Shown: one piece after another, positions 15,425 through 23,294 of the stretch
Position numbering within the stretch: position 1 is the stretch's first letter
Layout of the letters: each line of letters opens with the position of its first letter
Assembly: GCA_041665065.1 (NCBI GenBank)
Contig: JBAYJM010000010.1
Location: forward strand, 1-39,553
DNA from: JBAYJM01 sp041665065
GTDB lineage: Bacteria > Patescibacteriota > Patescibacteriia > 2-01-FULL-39-33
Reading direction: 5' to 3'
Length of the DNA: 39,553 nt
The notes under the pieces: generated by a model
Seen by the model: the letters and a program-made list of their open reading frames with translations, nothing else
What the model was told of the DNA's origin: nothing
Databases searched by the model: none
Position numbers and translations under genes: made by a program

Positions 15425-16546
15425 ATGGCAGATAGTAATATCTCAGATGAAGCAACCTCTACATATGTAACATCTACAGAAGGAGAACCTCAAGAGGCAG
15501 ACAAGTCGCTAAAAGCCGTAGTTGTAAAAGTTTTAGAAGAACGAACAATTACAAAAGAAGATGGGACTTTTAAGCAACAGAATTTACAACTACAACTTTT
15601 AACCGGGCCCAATTCAGGAAAGACCGTTATATACAAAGGCATATCGGATTTAGAGGTTGTCGGTGCTGGTTATTATAAAGAAGGGGATAGAGTATTTGTA
15701 ACTGAAAGCAAAAATGAAGAAGGAAACACGGTTTATTACGTAGTGGATTATATAAGAAGCGGTTCTTTACTTTGGTTGGTTTTGCTTTTTATTGCCGTAG
15801 TTTTGGTAATCGGCTATATGAAGGGTTTTAGAGCAATTCTTGCATTGGTTGTCAGTTTTTTATTTATTATCAAGGTTATGGTGCCAATGTTTTTGGCAAG
15901 CTATAATCCATTGGCGGTTGGATTAATTGGTTCATTTATAGTGTTGCTAATTATTGTGTATATAACTGAGGGCTTTAATAAAAAATCCCATTTTGCATCT
16001 TTGGCCATTTTAATTTCATTAATTTTTACTGCGGTTTTAGCAATAATTTTTTCTAATGCAAGCCATCTTACGGGACAAGCATCAGAGGATGTTATATTTT
16101 TAATGAGTGCAACAAAAACGGCAATTGATTTCAAAGGATTGCTTTTAGCGGGTATAATTGTTGGTACGCTTGGTGTTTTAGATGATGTTGTAATTGGACA
16201 GGTTGAAGCAGTTTTGCAAATAAAAAATGCCAATCCTGATTTAAGCAGTTTTCAGGCATTTAGGATGGCTATGAAGGTTGGTAGGTCGCATTTGGGAGCG
16301 ATTATCAATACATTGTTTCTTGCATACGTAGGCGCATCTTTGCCATTGGTATTATTATTTAATGTTCATCAGGCGCCATTTGTTACATTTTCTCAAATAA
16401 TAAATAACGAGCTTGTTGCTACTGAAATTGTAATGACGCTTGTTGGCGTTATTGGATTGTGTTCAGCAGTGCCCATAGCAACGATTTTAGCGGCTAAGTA
16501 TTTAAAGGCCGATAAAATTGTTGATTCAGATTTAGACATTGTTTAA
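15425..16546 (+). CDS. YibE/F-family membrane protein
   Basis: From ATG 15425 the protein has 373 residues: an extracytoplasmic beta-rich domain (about 25-110), then seven or more hydrophobic segments with the family landmarks GYMKGFRA, the glycine-rich GTLGVLDDVVIGQ and AYVGASLPL. YibE/F proteins are of unknown function, often linked with ion handling. No secretion signal follows the ATG. However, the same frame is open upstream to the ZIP stop and encodes a plausible signal peptide (basic KNK, a hydrophobic core and PALA before the Met), beginning near an ATA at 15344-15352. The true start may therefore be non-standard and upstream. Confidence 0.85.
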   Translation: MADSNISDEATSTYVTSTEGEPQEADKSLKAVVVKVLEERTITKEDGTFKQQNLQLQLLTGPNSGKTVIYKGISDLEVVGAGYYKEGDRVFVTESKNEEGNTVYYVVDYIRSGSLLWLVLLFIAVVLVIGYMKGFRAILALVVSFLFIIKVMVPMFLASYNPLAVGLIGSFIVLLIIVYITEGFNKKSHFASLAILISLIFTAVLAIIFSNASHLTGQASEDVIFLMSATKTAIDFKGLLLAGIIVGTLGVLDDVVIGQVEAVLQIKNANPDLSSFQAFRMAMKVGRSHLGAIINTLFLAYVGASLPLVLLFNVHQAPFVTFSQIINNELVATEIVMTLVGVIGLCSAVPIATILAAKYLKADKIVDSDLDIV

Positions 16547-16583
16547 AAATCTAATTTTTTATTTTCATTTCGCTTTCAAGGTG

Positions 16584-16973
16584 CTAGTCTCCTATATTTT
16601 CATTAATAAAGTTTTCCAATGCCTGGATGTCTTTTTTATCTTTATCGTAGTGAAACGTCTTTATTCCTATCGATTGAGCGCTTTTGGCGGCATCCTCATT
16701 ATGTTCAAAATATATTACGTCATCAGCGGTTAAATTAAAATTTGTGAGCATAATTTTATAATAATCGGGATCTGTTTTTTCAGGATCATGCCTTAGAGTA
16801 AACACCTCATACGGCATTTTATTTAACTCGAATTTCGCCATTTCTTCGTCATTTGCTCCTGTCAGAATAATTTTTTTATTTGGATATTTTTCAAGCATTT
16901 TATGCATAGCCTCGAAAATGCCTTCGCCTTTGATTATAAAAGTATTGACTGCATCGACTAGAATTGTTTTCAT
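16584..16973 (-). CDS. HAD-like phosphatase-family protein
   Basis: The 129-residue protein shows the haloacid dehalogenase order: nucleophile motif VDAVNT (Asp7), motif II ILTGAN (Thr38), a lysine in EKTDPDYYK, and motif IV as IYFEHNEDAAKSA. The second Asp of the usual DxDGT is Val9, so the general acid is missing, and there is almost no cap domain. It may be a weak phosphatase, a phosphonatase-like variant or a binding protein. It is the last gene of a minus-strand set with 2H, nucleotidyltransferase, HExxH and Nudix proteins. It converges on the YibE/F gene with a gap of 37 bases and no clear terminator. Confidence 0.8.
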   Translation of the reverse strand: MKTILVDAVNTFIIKGEGIFEAMHKMLEKYPNKKIILTGANDEEMAKFELNKMPYEVFTLRHDPEKTDPDYYKIMLTNFNLTADDVIYFEHNEDAAKSAQSIGIKTFHYDKDKKDIQALENFINENIGD

Positions 16974-17006
16974 AACATTAATGGTTATTAAAAATAATAA
17001 AAATTA

Positions 17007-17564
17007 TTATTTTGTAAATTTGTAAATGATTCTATTATTTGGATCACTCAGCTCCTCAAAAATATCTTTTTCCATCGTTGTAAGTATCAGACTATCAATT
17101 GTGGCCTCACAAATTAAATTATTTTTTAATTCATCCTTTGCCTTTTCAAGTTGCTTGGAAGATAAGTGTCTTGCAATCGTAATATGTGGATTGAAATCGT
17201 TTTCAAAATCCTCTTCTTTTTTTGTTATGTGACTTCCATATTTGGAAAATTTTGTAACGATTTCTTTTTGAAGTTCAATTATTTTTTTATTATATTGAGC
17301 CTTAATCATTATGCACCACCCATGCAATGCATGAGCGATGAACAATTTATCGAAAATAATCTCAAATGACTGATAGCTATTTGATATGTTTTTTAGCTCA
17401 ATATTTAATTTTTCGAAATTGTCATACTCAAAGTTGGTAGTTGTTTTTAGCGTGATATGATAATCATATGGCAAATCATATTTTAATCGGAAATCATGCA
17501 GCCATGCTGGTTTTGTTTTTAAATTAAAATCAGCGCTAATTTGAAAAAGCTTTTTGTTATTCAT
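17007..17564 (-). CDS. 2H phosphoesterase (LigT/2'-5' RNA ligase-like)
   Basis: The 185-residue protein holds the two HxT motifs that define this superfamily: YHITLK with H36 and T38, and PHITIAR with H127 and T129. They face each other in a bilobal fold and hydrolyse or transfer 2',3'-cyclic or 2'-5' phosphodiesters. Members act on tRNA ends, ADP-ribose 1'',2''-cyclic phosphate or oligoadenylate messengers. The spacing of about 90 residues between motifs is typical. Substrate is unknown. The neighbours are a nucleotidyltransferase and a HAD protein. Confidence 0.87.
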   Translation of the reverse strand: MNNKKLFQISADFNLKTKPAWLHDFRLKYDLPYDYHITLKTTTNFEYDNFEKLNIELKNISNSYQSFEIIFDKLFIAHALHGWCIMIKAQYNKKIIELQKEIVTKFSKYGSHITKKEEDFENDFNPHITIARHLSSKQLEKAKDELKNNLICEATIDSLILTTMEKDIFEELSDPNNRIIYKFTK

Positions 17565-17606
17565 AAAGTTTCAGTGCTGAATTTGATTAACGCCTTATTA
17601 TTTATG

Positions 17607-18086
17607 CTATGTGATCATCTTATTATAAACCGTAAGATATTTATGTGCTGTATGATTAGACATTGGGATACCTGCTAACTCGCCTTGTTCTTGGACAATT
17701 GGATTATTAAAGTCGCTATGTCTTAAGAAAAAGATCTCAACGTCATATTTATCATCAATAAAATTTTTATTTCGATAAGCTAGGTTAATTTTATCGTCCA
17801 AAAAAGGCTTCCCATCCGGCTCTTTTTCAAGCCATTGCGGAATTTGATAATCATCCTCCACAAATATAATAAAGTCAAAATCAGAAAATAAACTGCCCCT
17901 GAATCCCGGTTGATTATATTCGCCAAAAGAATTTTTTATTGATGATCCAATTAAAATAATTTTAATTATTTTATCATCGGGCAATAGCTTAAATTTGATT
18001 TTATCAATGGCTTGATTTCTAAGGCTGTCGGTTATTGCACTCGGAAAAACACTTTTATGTGGCCTCATTTTTCGATATTCTTCCAT
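17607..18086 (-). CDS. Minimal nucleotidyltransferase (Pol beta superfamily)
   Basis: The 159-residue protein has the nucleotidyltransferase core: ILIGSSIKNSF (45-54) corresponds to the GS motif, SDFDFIIF (68-75) gives the paired carboxylates Asp69 and Asp71, and YDVEIFF gives the third, Asp115. Small proteins like this transfer nucleotides to proteins, antibiotics or RNA, including the MNT/AbiEi-like antitoxin and toxin groups. There is an insertion between GSS and SDFD (about 15 residues). No HEPN partner is adjacent, so a classic HEPN/MNT toxin-antitoxin pair is not supported. It lies in a minus-strand set with short gaps (28 to 42 bases). Confidence 0.83.
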   Translation of the reverse strand: MEEYRKMRPHKSVFPSAITDSLRNQAIDKIKFKLLPDDKIIKIILIGSSIKNSFGEYNQPGFRGSLFSDFDFIIFVEDDYQIPQWLEKEPDGKPFLDDKINLAYRNKNFIDDKYDVEIFFLRHSDFNNPIVQEQGELAGIPMSNHTAHKYLTVYNKMIT

Positions 18087-18114
18087 ATTATTTTTGTTAC
18101 TTAGTTTCCAATAT

Positions 18115-18741
18115 CTATTGCAACAGTTGATTAAATATTTTTCTTAGTTCTATAGATAGCTTTTTTGGTATTGGAGTTTTTAAAGATTTAATAGAATCAA
18201 TTGCGTAAGCGTGAATTTCATCTTCTAGCACTTCTTCGTGATAGCCAGCTTTAGATCGCAATTCTTCCTTAATTTTTTCAGTATTATATTTTTTAAGAAT
18301 TTGTAAAACTTCATCCCTATATTTTTTATTTGTATAAAATAGGCCATGTGCAATTTCATGTTTCAAAAGATGGCCAATTTTTGTTTCTTCATGGATTCCA
18401 ATTATATAGAATGGATTGGCTGTATCTTCAAATATTTTTAAAATCATTTTCTCTGATTTTGATAGGGGATCGAACCTTCCTTTATAAAATGGTTTTAAGA
18501 CATAGGATGGGATATTAAAACCATTCCAGTCAGAATAATAAGTAAATTTCCCTGTTTTTTTGCTGTTAGGTGAATTTAATATATACCATTCTTTATATTC
18601 TTTAAGCAAAAAAATTTTACCTTTGAAATTAGGTGATTCATAATATTCTTGGAAGCGCAAAAGAGTTGAGGTAACATCACGTTGAGTTCTAAAAGTGAGC
18701 AGATGGATTTTATCTGATATTTTTTTGTGATCTATTTTCAT
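18115..18741 (-). CDS. Hypothetical protein with HExxH metalloprotease motif
   Basis: I do not recognise the family. The 208-residue protein is soluble and lysine-rich, with LLKHEIAHGLFY at 125-136 providing H128, E129 and H132 as a zincin-type metal site. Downstream, HEEVLEDEIHAY (168-179) offers Glu170, Glu173 or Glu175 as a third ligand. There is no signal peptide and no recognisable DNA-binding domain such as that of ImmA/IrrE proteins. The N-terminal 100 residues contain beta-rich aromatic segments (KEYKEWYIL, GKFTYYSDW). It could be a cytoplasmic peptidase. It lies between a Nudix gene and a nucleotidyltransferase gene on the same strand. Confidence 0.72.
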   Translation of the reverse strand: MKIDHKKISDKIHLLTFRTQRDVTSTLLRFQEYYESPNFKGKIFLLKEYKEWYILNSPNSKKTGKFTYYSDWNGFNIPSYVLKPFYKGRFDPLSKSEKMILKIFEDTANPFYIIGIHEETKIGHLLKHEIAHGLFYTNKKYRDEVLQILKKYNTEKIKEELRSKAGYHEEVLEDEIHAYAIDSIKSLKTPIPKKLSIELRKIFNQLLQ

Positions 18742-18776
18742 CGTTTAATTCTTGGTTAAACATATTAGAAGTATTA

Positions 18777-19208
18777 TTAGATTTTAAAAAATAGTTTTAT
18801 ACAACTATCAAGGTCTTCAATTAATGGCAGATTCAGTGCCTCTTTTGGTAAAATCCATTTTGCATCTTTATGCTCGCTTTCATTGATTTTAATTTCAACT
18901 TTTTTATTTAGCTGGGTGTAAAATATATGATAAACAAAATCATAGTCAGAATAACTGACATAAACGGTTGAAAAGAATTTTATATTCTTGGGTGGAATTA
19001 CTAACCCTGTTTCTTCGGCGGTTTCTCGATATACTGCATCAAACATGCTTTCTCCCTTGTCTATTTTTCCTGAAGGGGTTCCCCAAGTATCTCCTTCGGC
19101 CTTATGATTTTGCCTATGCAGTAAAATAATTTCACCATTGCATTGGACAAAATTTCCGATAACTTCAAATGCTGGATTAAAATTCATTGGCTTTATTTGA
19201 TATAACAT
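18777..19208 (-). CDS. Nudix hydrolase
   Basis: A 143-residue protein with a good Nudix box from G47 to L69 (E53, R61, E62, E65, E66, G68), preceded by WGTPSGK, where Ser stands in place of the first Gly of the usual PGGK. The second half reads like MutT or NUDT-type proteins acting on nucleotides or sugars (ESEHKDAKWILPKEAL). A later ATG (Met8) is also possible. The next gene on the same strand begins 35 bases away. Confidence 0.9.
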   Translation of the reverse strand: MLYQIKPMNFNPAFEVIGNFVQCNGEIILLHRQNHKAEGDTWGTPSGKIDKGESMFDAVYRETAEETGLVIPPKNIKFFSTVYVSYSDYDFVYHIFYTQLNKKVEIKINESEHKDAKWILPKEALNLPLIEDLDSCIKLFFKI

Positions 19209-19301
19209 GGTTTTCTGGGTATCATCTTATAATATTTATTTGAATGACACTCGACTGGCTGTTTTCTTTTTCAAACAAAATCACAAGTTTAATGAAAGAA
19301 A

Positions 19302-19409
19302 TTATTCTTTTTTATTTTGATCAAATTTTTCTAATAAATGTTCGGTTGTATTCCTTGGGCTGATTCTTGTAACGTCCTCGGGTCTTTCTTTGCCGTTTGA
19401 GGCATCCAT
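19302..19409 (-). CDS. Small acidic/basic protein of 35 residues
   Basis: A short frame from ATG (19409) to TAA (19302) encodes a polar peptide beginning MDASNGKERPEDV and containing TRISPRNTTEHLLEKF. A G-rich ribosome site (GGGGGA) stands eight bases before the ATG; a GTG at 19424 could add five residues. The composition is polar and helix-prone at the end, without a membrane segment. No family is assigned. The good ribosome site and non-random residue pattern make it likely to be real. Confidence 0.5.
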   Translation of the reverse strand: MDASNGKERPEDVTRISPRNTTEHLLEKFDQNKKE

Positions 19410-19559
19410 TTTCTTTTCCCCCACAACTTTTTATAAGCAAATATTTTTAATAAAATTTGGATGGACTTTTAAATTATTAAATTTTGTAATAAAATCTTAA
19501 ATTTAAATCAGGTTTTGATACAACGCAATTGTAAAATATTTAATCCTTAAATTAGGCAG

Positions 19560-19898
19560 TTAATCATTAATTTCTCTAATTGATTGGATATTTGTAAGCA
19601 TCGGACCATTAAAGCATTGTGCTGTTACATTTTTTGGACAAGGATAGTCTTTTAAGTGGCCTCTAAGTTCAATTGTTTTTCCAATATATTTATCTGAGCT
19701 CTTGAGTTCGGAATATGGAATATATACACCATCTACAATTCCACCACCTTTTGTGCCACGATATTCCCCTGTAATTGTAGATAATTGGGGGTTATTAAAA
19801 TTATTTGATTTATTATTATTTTTAAAATAAATAAATACTAAACATGCTAATAGTATTACAATTAACACTACGAAAGAAATTATTAATTTTTTTCTCAT
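19560..19898 (-). CDS. Small membrane-anchored or lipoprotein-like hypothetical protein
   Basis: The 112-residue product begins MRKK followed by a hydrophobic stretch (IISFVVLIVILLACLVFIYF). Cys19 in LLAC could be a lipoprotein cysteine, although the hydrophobic run continues past it, so a simple N-terminal anchor is as likely. The rest would be outside the membrane and includes an Asn/Ser-rich linker and a C-terminal domain with GKTIELRGHLKDYPCP, an OB-fold-like strand pattern, and two cysteines. The function is unknown. It is transcribed on the minus strand after the Nramp-like gene with a gap of 27 bases, so the two may share a message. Confidence 0.65.
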   Translation of the reverse strand: MRKKLIISFVVLIVILLACLVFIYFKNNNKSNNFNNPQLSTITGEYRGTKGGGIVDGVYIPYSELKSSDKYIGKTIELRGHLKDYPCPKNVTAQCFNGPMLTNIQSIREIND

Positions 19899-19925
19899 AA
19901 GATTGGTTAGGTTATTATAGTAGAA

Positions 19926-21218
19926 TTATCCTTTAAATAAAGTAAAAAACATGGCAAAGGCGGAAGCGGTCATAATTCCAAAAGTCGCCCAAATCAGGGA
20001 ATTGGATAATTTCCCGCTTTGGTACTTGCCCATAACTTTTTTATTTTTGGCAATGCGCGCAATTAAAAATATCAATGGTACGGCAGCCACGCCATTAAAG
20101 ACGGCTGTAAATATTAGAGCCTTGATCGGATCTATGCCGATAAAATTGATTCCTAAGCCGACGAGCGTGGCTAAAATAATAACGCCATAAAAGCCGTGAG
20201 CTTTTTTGAATTTCCGATTTAATCCTTCTTTCATATTGAATACTTCTGAAACGGCATAAGCGGCAGAGCCTGACAATACTGGAATGGCTAATAAGCCAAG
20301 GCCGATAACCCCTACTGCAAAAATCATTTTTGCAAAAAATCCGGCATAAGGAAATGTTTGGACAAGCGGCTCTAAGGCTCTGGCGGCATCGGCTGCGGAA
20401 TTAACATCTAGGATTCCATTTTTATGAAAGATGGTTGCTGCTACGACGATAATCGACCACGTGGCAAAATTTGAAAAAAGCATGCCGGCAAAATTATCCA
20501 GCCGGACTTTTTTAATATATTTATTTGTTATAGTTGGTTTTATTTTATGGCGATGAAACAGGTGATTGGCTTTTTCTTCCTCAACTTCTTCTGAGGCTTG
20601 CCAAAAAAACATATATGGCGAAATAGTGGTGCCCAAAACCGCAGTAATAATAAAAAAGAAGGCAAAACTAAGTTCAATATTTGGAATGAAAGTTGCTCTT
20701 AAAATCTCAATCCATGGTTGATTAATGATAAAAACAGTTATCGGATAGGCTAAAAGTGCAAAGGCCAGCCATTTTAGGATTTTTGAGTAGACTTTGTATG
20801 AAGTAAAAATTTCTAAAATTAGAATCAGGGCAGTAAAGCTGAAAGTCAGAATAATAAAATGAAGTGGAATAAGAAGTTGGGCCGCTGCTGCCATGGCACC
20901 TATGTCTGCCCCGATATTAATAATATTGGCGGCGACGATAAGCAGTACAACAGCATATAAAACATATTTGTTATAACTTTTTTTTATCGCCGAAGCCAAA
21001 CCTTGGCCGGTAACGGCTCCAATGCGGGCGCAGGCTTCTTGGGTAGCGACCATAAAAGGCAAAATGAGTACAGCTATCCATAGCTGGCCATAGCCGAATT
21101 GGGCGCCTGTCTGGGTATAGGTAATTATTCCTGATGGATCATCATCGGCGGCGCCGGTAACAACCCCCGGACCTAAAATTTTAAAGAAGCGTTTTATTCT
21201 GGTTGAAATTTTTTTCAT
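19926..21218 (-). CDS. Nramp-like divalent metal transporter with altered metal site
   Basis: A 430-residue polytopic protein from ATG 21218; a longer frame upstream to 21287 lacks family similarity. After the basic N-terminus comes LGPGVVTG and then DDPSGIITY (26-34), which aligns with the Nramp helix-1 motif DPGN. Helix 6 reads TTISPYMFFWQ (197-207), where classical Mn/Fe Nramps have a Met-Pro-His. Thus the Met that prefers transition metals is absent and the Asn is changed. Related variants are thought to carry other ions such as Mg2+, so calling this MntH would be unsafe. About eleven hydrophobic segments fit the LeuT fold. Confidence 0.9.
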   Translation of the reverse strand: MKKISTRIKRFFKILGPGVVTGAADDDPSGIITYTQTGAQFGYGQLWIAVLILPFMVATQEACARIGAVTGQGLASAIKKSYNKYVLYAVVLLIVAANIINIGADIGAMAAAAQLLIPLHFIILTFSFTALILILEIFTSYKVYSKILKWLAFALLAYPITVFIINQPWIEILRATFIPNIELSFAFFFIITAVLGTTISPYMFFWQASEEVEEEKANHLFHRHKIKPTITNKYIKKVRLDNFAGMLFSNFATWSIIVVAATIFHKNGILDVNSAADAARALEPLVQTFPYAGFFAKMIFAVGVIGLGLLAIPVLSGSAAYAVSEVFNMKEGLNRKFKKAHGFYGVIILATLVGLGINFIGIDPIKALIFTAVFNGVAAVPLIFLIARIAKNKKVMGKYQSGKLSNSLIWATFGIMTASAFAMFFTLFKG

Positions 21219-21249
21219 GAGGAAGAATTTTGATGGTAAGATTTTTATA

Positions 21250-21277
21250 GTTATAGTAAATTTATTAATCTCTTCAA
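21250..21277 (-). promoter_or_regulatory. Possible promoter of the Nramp-like gene
   Basis: On the minus strand TTGAAG (21272-21277) and TATAAC (21250-21255) are 16 bases apart, placing a start about 25 bases before the ATG at 21218. Confidence 0.35.
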
Positions 21278-21407
21278 TTATAGCCAAAAATTACCACAAT
21301 GTAAATGCACAATCACCCTAGAAGCCACATAAAAACAGTTTTAATTTACACCTTTTTTTATTGTTCTAAATATGTTAAAATATTTTTATTCAAACTATCT
21401 TAATATT

Positions 21408-21485
21408 ATGATAATTTGGTATGTTTTAGCAATTATCGTTGTTTTAGCAATTGTTGGGTGTTTGACTTTTGTGATTTTGAATTAA
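21408..21485 (+). CDS. 25-residue single-pass membrane peptide
   Basis: The frame from ATG 21408 to TAA 21485 encodes a peptide that starts MIIWYVLAIIVVLAI and ends LTFVILN, that is, one membrane helix and nearly nothing else. Its stop lies 11 bases before the murJ ATG, and the murJ ribosome site (AAGGA) overlaps its end, which suggests translational coupling. I cannot assign a function. It may be a small accessory peptide for the flippase or a leader peptide; a chance frame is possible because the region is AT-rich. Confidence 0.45.
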   Translation: MIIWYVLAIIVVLAIVGCLTFVILN

Positions 21486-21495
21486 GGACAGAGAA

Positions 21496-23202
21496 ATGTT
21501 TAAAAAAATATTTTCTAAGGTAAACGCTCAATCAAAAACCATTACTTCGGCTGCAGTTATTATTGGAGGCTTATCATTGATAAGTCGTTTTTTAGGTATC
21601 ATTAGGGATAGGATTTTAGCTACGCAATTCGGAGCGGGGGATGTTTTAGATGCTTATTATGCCGCTTTTCGTTTGCCGGATTTGGTTTATAATTTATTAA
21701 TACTCGGAGCAATATCGGCAGGTTTAATTCCCGTCTTTACCATGCTTCTTGCTAAAAACAAGGATAATGAAGCTTGGAAACTGATAAATAGTATATTAAA
21801 TATTTTGTCTCTAGGATTGATTGCGATATGCGTTGTTTTGTTTTTTTCTGCACCATGGCTTATGCCAGTAATAACTCCGGGTTTTCCGCCTGAAAAAATG
21901 GAAATGGTTATCAGACTTTCGCAAATAATGTTTTTAAGCCCGATATTTTTAGGGCTATCCTCAATTTTTAGTTCAATTCTTCAGTCCTTTAGAAAGTTTG
22001 TAATTTATTCTATTGCCCCTTTATTTTATAATTTGGGAATTATAATTGGAGCGCTGTATTTGGTGGAGCCGTTTGGAATTTATGGGTTGGCTTGGGGCGT
22101 AGTGCTTGGCGCAGTGATGCATATGATAATCCAGATTTGGCCGACATTTTCTGCCGGATATAAATATTCTTTCGTTTTTAATTTCAAAAATCAATACGTT
22201 GTCCAAGTTGCCAAGCTTATGGTTCCTCGTACTTTAGCCTTAGCAATAACTCAGATAAATTTTGTAATTATAACAATTGTTGCATCGACTCTGGCTGCAG
22301 GTAGCCTTGCAATTTATAACTTGGCGAATAATTTGCAAAATTTTCCGTTGGGAATTTTTAGCGTTTCTTTGGCCGTGGCGGCTTTGCCCGTTCTTTCAAC
22401 TCTATATGCCGAGAAAAAAACTGACGAATTTGTGAGTACGATTTCGACAACGCTTAGGCAAATTTTGTTTTTTATAATTCCTGTTTCTGTTTTACTTTTT
22501 GTTTTGCGTGCGCAAATTGTCAGGGTTATTTTAGGTGCGGGACACTTTGATTGGTATGATACCAGGCTGACTGCCGCATCTTTGGCGATTTTTTGCATCG
22601 GACTTTTTGCTCAAGGCGCCTTTCCATTGATAATTCGAGGTTTTTATGCTTTGCATAATACCAAGACGCCTTTTTATGTTGGCTTAATGACAATGGTCGT
22701 AAATTTTGTATCGTTGATGTTTTTGAGGTGGGTATTTAGTTTTGATAATTGGTTTACTTTCGGATCAACCGCACTGCTTAAAATTTATGATTTAAATGGC
22801 TTGATTGATTTCAGGGTATTAGCGCTTCCGGGCGCAATTACGATATCTTCGATTTTTGAATTAGTTGTTTTAATGATATTTCTTAGAAAAATTATCGGCA
22901 GATTAGATGGCCGTAAAATTGTTGATTCGGTATTTAGAATAATATTTGCATCTTTTGGCGCTGGAATATTTGCTTATGCTTCGCTCTGGTTTATTGATAA
23001 GTTTGTTCCAACAGAGCAAGTTTGGGGAATTCTAACCCAAGGATTGGTGGCGGGAGTTATTGGCGCTTTAGGTTTTTGGCTGATTGCTTATTTATTTAAA
23101 ATGGAGGAAATGGATATTTTCGTTGGCTCACTAAAAAGAAAGTTGTTTAGGAAGGCTAAAATAATGGCTGAGGATAATATAGGCGAAGCTGATGGAGCCT
23201 AA
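21496..23202 (+). CDS. murJ: Lipid II flippase MurJ
   Basis: MurJ flips lipid II, the peptidoglycan precursor, across the cytoplasmic membrane. The 568-residue protein shows about fourteen hydrophobic helices. It also has the conserved early segment SRFLGIIRD (33-41) followed by ATQFGAGDVLDAYYAAFRLP, and the mid-protein FPLGIF and RGFYALHNTKTP segments typical of the family. A short polar tail follows the last helix. It starts with an AAGGA ribosome site six bases before the ATG. Presence of MurJ implies peptidoglycan synthesis, in line with the polyprenyl-phosphate sugar transferase at 30208-31275. Confidence 0.95.
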   Translation: MFKKIFSKVNAQSKTITSAAVIIGGLSLISRFLGIIRDRILATQFGAGDVLDAYYAAFRLPDLVYNLLILGAISAGLIPVFTMLLAKNKDNEAWKLINSILNILSLGLIAICVVLFFSAPWLMPVITPGFPPEKMEMVIRLSQIMFLSPIFLGLSSIFSSILQSFRKFVIYSIAPLFYNLGIIIGALYLVEPFGIYGLAWGVVLGAVMHMIIQIWPTFSAGYKYSFVFNFKNQYVVQVAKLMVPRTLALAITQINFVIITIVASTLAAGSLAIYNLANNLQNFPLGIFSVSLAVAALPVLSTLYAEKKTDEFVSTISTTLRQILFFIIPVSVLLFVLRAQIVRVILGAGHFDWYDTRLTAASLAIFCIGLFAQGAFPLIIRGFYALHNTKTPFYVGLMTMVVNFVSLMFLRWVFSFDNWFTFGSTALLKIYDLNGLIDFRVLALPGAITISSIFELVVLMIFLRKIIGRLDGRKIVDSVFRIIFASFGAGIFAYASLWFIDKFVPTEQVWGILTQGLVAGVIGALGFWLIAYLFKMEEMDIFVGSLKRKLFRKAKIMAEDNIGEADGA

Positions 23203-23224
23203 AAACTATGAATTAAAAATTTTG

Positions 23225-23270
23225 GAAAAATAAAAGCGGACCCTCTCCTTACGGTAGTGAGGGTCCTGCT
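23225..23270 (-). terminator. Terminator of the GC-rich lipoprotein gene
   Basis: GGACCCTC (23238-23245) pairs with GAGGGTCC (23259-23266), extended by AGC/GCT with one bulge. On the minus strand it is followed by a T-rich tract. It may also stop murJ transcripts, with a weaker tail. A small CCCCC/GGGGG hairpin (23281-23293) precedes it. Confidence 0.75.
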
Positions 23271-23294
23271 GTTTTCAAAGCCCCCTTTGGGGGA

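Noticed and set aside
17607..18741. Toxin-antitoxin pair of nucleotidyltransferase and HExxH protein
   Set aside because: No HEPN protein, no ImmA-type regulator and no overlap of the two genes; the HExxH protein has no DNA-binding domain.
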